From contig JAATVS010000537.1 of the NCBI GenBank assembly GCA_014523695.1, forward strand, positions 1 to 5,672: a stretch of 5,672 nucleotides of DNA, given 5' to 3'. Positions within the stretch are counted from its first letter, which is position 1. Every line of letters begins with the position of its first letter. This DNA is from Nitrososphaerales archaeon TH5895 (lineage in GTDB: Archaea; Thermoproteota; Nitrososphaeria; Nitrososphaerales; Nitrososphaeraceae). This document shows, piece after piece, positions 5,102 to 5,672 of the stretch. The notes under the pieces are model-generated. The model ran no database searches, was not told the origin of the DNA, and saw nothing but the letters and a program-made list of their open reading frames with translations. The position numbers and the translations under genes were made by a program.

Positions 5102-5260
5102 ATGACATACGGATACTGTGGTTATGGTAGCGGTTGGGGAAGAGTAAGAAGCTTCCTAACCAAAGAAGAAAAGGTTTCAATGCTAAAAGAGTACAAAGAA
5201 GACCTGGAGAAGGAAGTTCGGGGAATAATTGAAAGGATTAAGGAACTAGAGAATAAGTAA
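5102..5260 (+). CDS. Small Gly/Tyr-rich coiled-coil protein, DUF5320-like
   Basis: A 52-residue protein. Residues 1-16 are rich in Gly, Tyr and Trp (MTYGYCGYGSGWGRVR). Residues 17-52 are strongly charged and should form one long helix or coiled coil, beginning with FLTKEEKVSMLKEYKEDLEK and ending IIERIKELENK. This two-part plan resembles the small DUF5320-type proteins of archaea and bacteria, often found beside PadR regulators; their function is unknown. The frame is open upstream to ATG-like codons near 4991, but that part lies inside the PadR gene and promoter, so the ATG at 5102, about 10 bases after the predicted transcription start, is chosen. The single Cys6 and the aromatic Gly-rich head may bind a ligand or metal, though this is a guess. 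It is probably controlled by the divergent PadR protein. A T7 tract ends the gene. Confidence 0.82.
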   Translation: MTYGYCGYGSGWGRVRSFLTKEEKVSMLKEYKEDLEKEVRGIIERIKELENK

Positions 5261-5274
5261 ACGATCCCTCTTAA

Positions 5275-5281
5275 TTTTTTT
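5275..5281 (+). terminator. T7 tract after the small coiled-coil gene
   Basis: Seven T residues begin 15 bases after the stop codon, preceded by the pyrimidine-rich CCCTCTTAA. This position and composition suit an archaeal transcription terminator. Confidence 0.5.
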
Positions 5282-5517
5282 ATCAATCAGGATTGGTTCA
5301 GTAAGTCACAATACTGCTTAAGCTGGGTATTGAAATTTATTATGTTTTTATGCAACAACTGTGACAAAGTGGCGACTAATCAGCAATCCTTAATAAATAT
5401 AGTCCTTCATGAATATCAGGAAAAGATCGTCTTGCGTATTGAGGAGTAAATAGTGAAATATTAGGATGCAACTAGGCTCATTGTGGTATTGAGTCGGAGG
5501 CAGACAAGCCAAGCCTT
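5282..5517. other. Gap with no recognisable gene
   Basis: I find no convincing coding frame, RNA gene or repeat array here on either strand. Short open frames are broken by frequent stops. The stretch lies between two converging transcripts and seems to be spacer or fully decayed DNA. The minus-strand gene to its right shows no clear T tract just after its stop codon. Confidence 0.4.
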
Positions 5518-5672
5518 TTAACTATTTATCTGAAAATGTGGTATAACATATTTTCCAAAAAGTTTTAGAGATGTCAGATTCGGAAGGTCTGCAAAATGGA
5601 TGATAAAATAGCTTACACCAATATCCATATATCTCTCTATCTCTTTTATGATATTTTCATATGTTCCAGTAA
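5518..5672 (-). CDS. Luciferase-like (LLM) flavin/F420 oxidoreductase, C-terminal end (partial)
   Basis: From the right edge down to the TAA at 5518-5520 the minus strand encodes 50 residues without interruption: TGTYENIIKEIERYMDIGVS, then YFIIHFADLPNL, and LKLFGKYVIPHF near the end. This matches the last part of luciferase-like monooxygenases, where a GTPEEVAERI-type helix, a GV(T/S)YF strand and a final LRLFAEKVMPHF helix close the TIM barrel. Full proteins have about 300-340 residues and use FMN or, in archaea, often coenzyme F420 to oxidise or reduce small molecules. The cofactor-binding part lies outside the window, so cofactor and substrate cannot be told. The end looks natural and undamaged. 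It converges with the small coiled-coil gene. Confidence 0.8.
   Translation of the reverse strand, partial: TGTYENIIKEIERYMDIGVSYFIIHFADLPNLTSLKLFGKYVIPHFQINS

Noticed and set aside
4998..5180. Minus-strand open frame of 60 codons
   Set aside because: It overlaps both real genes and the promoter; its Tyr-rich translation reflects TATA-rich DNA.
1..5672. CRISPR array, insertion-sequence ends or toxin-antitoxin pair
   Set aside because: No regularly spaced repeats, no transposase motif and no paired small genes in operon order were found. The PadR/small protein pair is divergent, not an operon.

Overview
The window looks like chromosome of an AT-rich ammonia-oxidising archaeon of the Nitrososphaerales (Nitrososphaera/Nitrosocosmicus type). 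This is an inference from several signs: a histidine-kinase tail in the style common in these archaea, asparagine runs inside proteins, genes with almost no leader placed about 28-37 bases behind an archaeal TATA box, T-rich stretches after stop codons, a secreted protein of a type I associate with this group, and a PadR regulator paired with a small Gly/Tyr-rich coiled-coil protein. No rRNA, complete tRNA, CRISPR array or intact mobile element is visible.

Layout, left to right. A DUF72 fragment (minus) runs off the left edge and lacks its N-terminal part. Next comes an intact two-domain GNAT acetyltransferase (plus, 237-1283), overlapped at its stop codon by the tail of a histidine kinase that has lost its sensor, phosphoacceptor and N-box regions. 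From 1561 to about 2500 there is no intact gene. It holds remains of a DUF1772 membrane protein (minus, frameshifted near its end), a piece of an MFS transporter (plus, motif A and two membrane segments) and perhaps the tail of one more protein (minus, 2420-2497). A leaderless gene at 2528-3187 (plus) encodes a secreted or membrane-anchored, histidine-containing protein of unknown function. A 279-base gap with T-rich tracts and one GC-rich inverted repeat follows. Then come a response regulator with a long unrecognised C-terminal domain (minus, 3467-4489), a PadR-family repressor (minus, 4723-5034), a divergent 52-residue coiled-coil protein (plus, 5102-5260), and the C-terminal end of a luciferase-like flavin/F420 monooxygenase (minus) running off the right edge.

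How the parts relate. The PadR gene and the 52-residue gene share a short divergent promoter with one TATA-like core and strong dyads, so the regulator probably controls both. The response regulator has no kinase beside it that could act: the only kinase piece in the window is a non-functional tail 2 kb away. The left half reads as a region of decay, with truncated genes of unrelated families joined end to end. The right half is ordinary small-regulator territory. The most promising uncharacterised items are the response regulator's C-terminal domain, the secreted histidine-containing protein and the PadR/coiled-coil pair. I see no clear evidence for a complete new multi-gene system.
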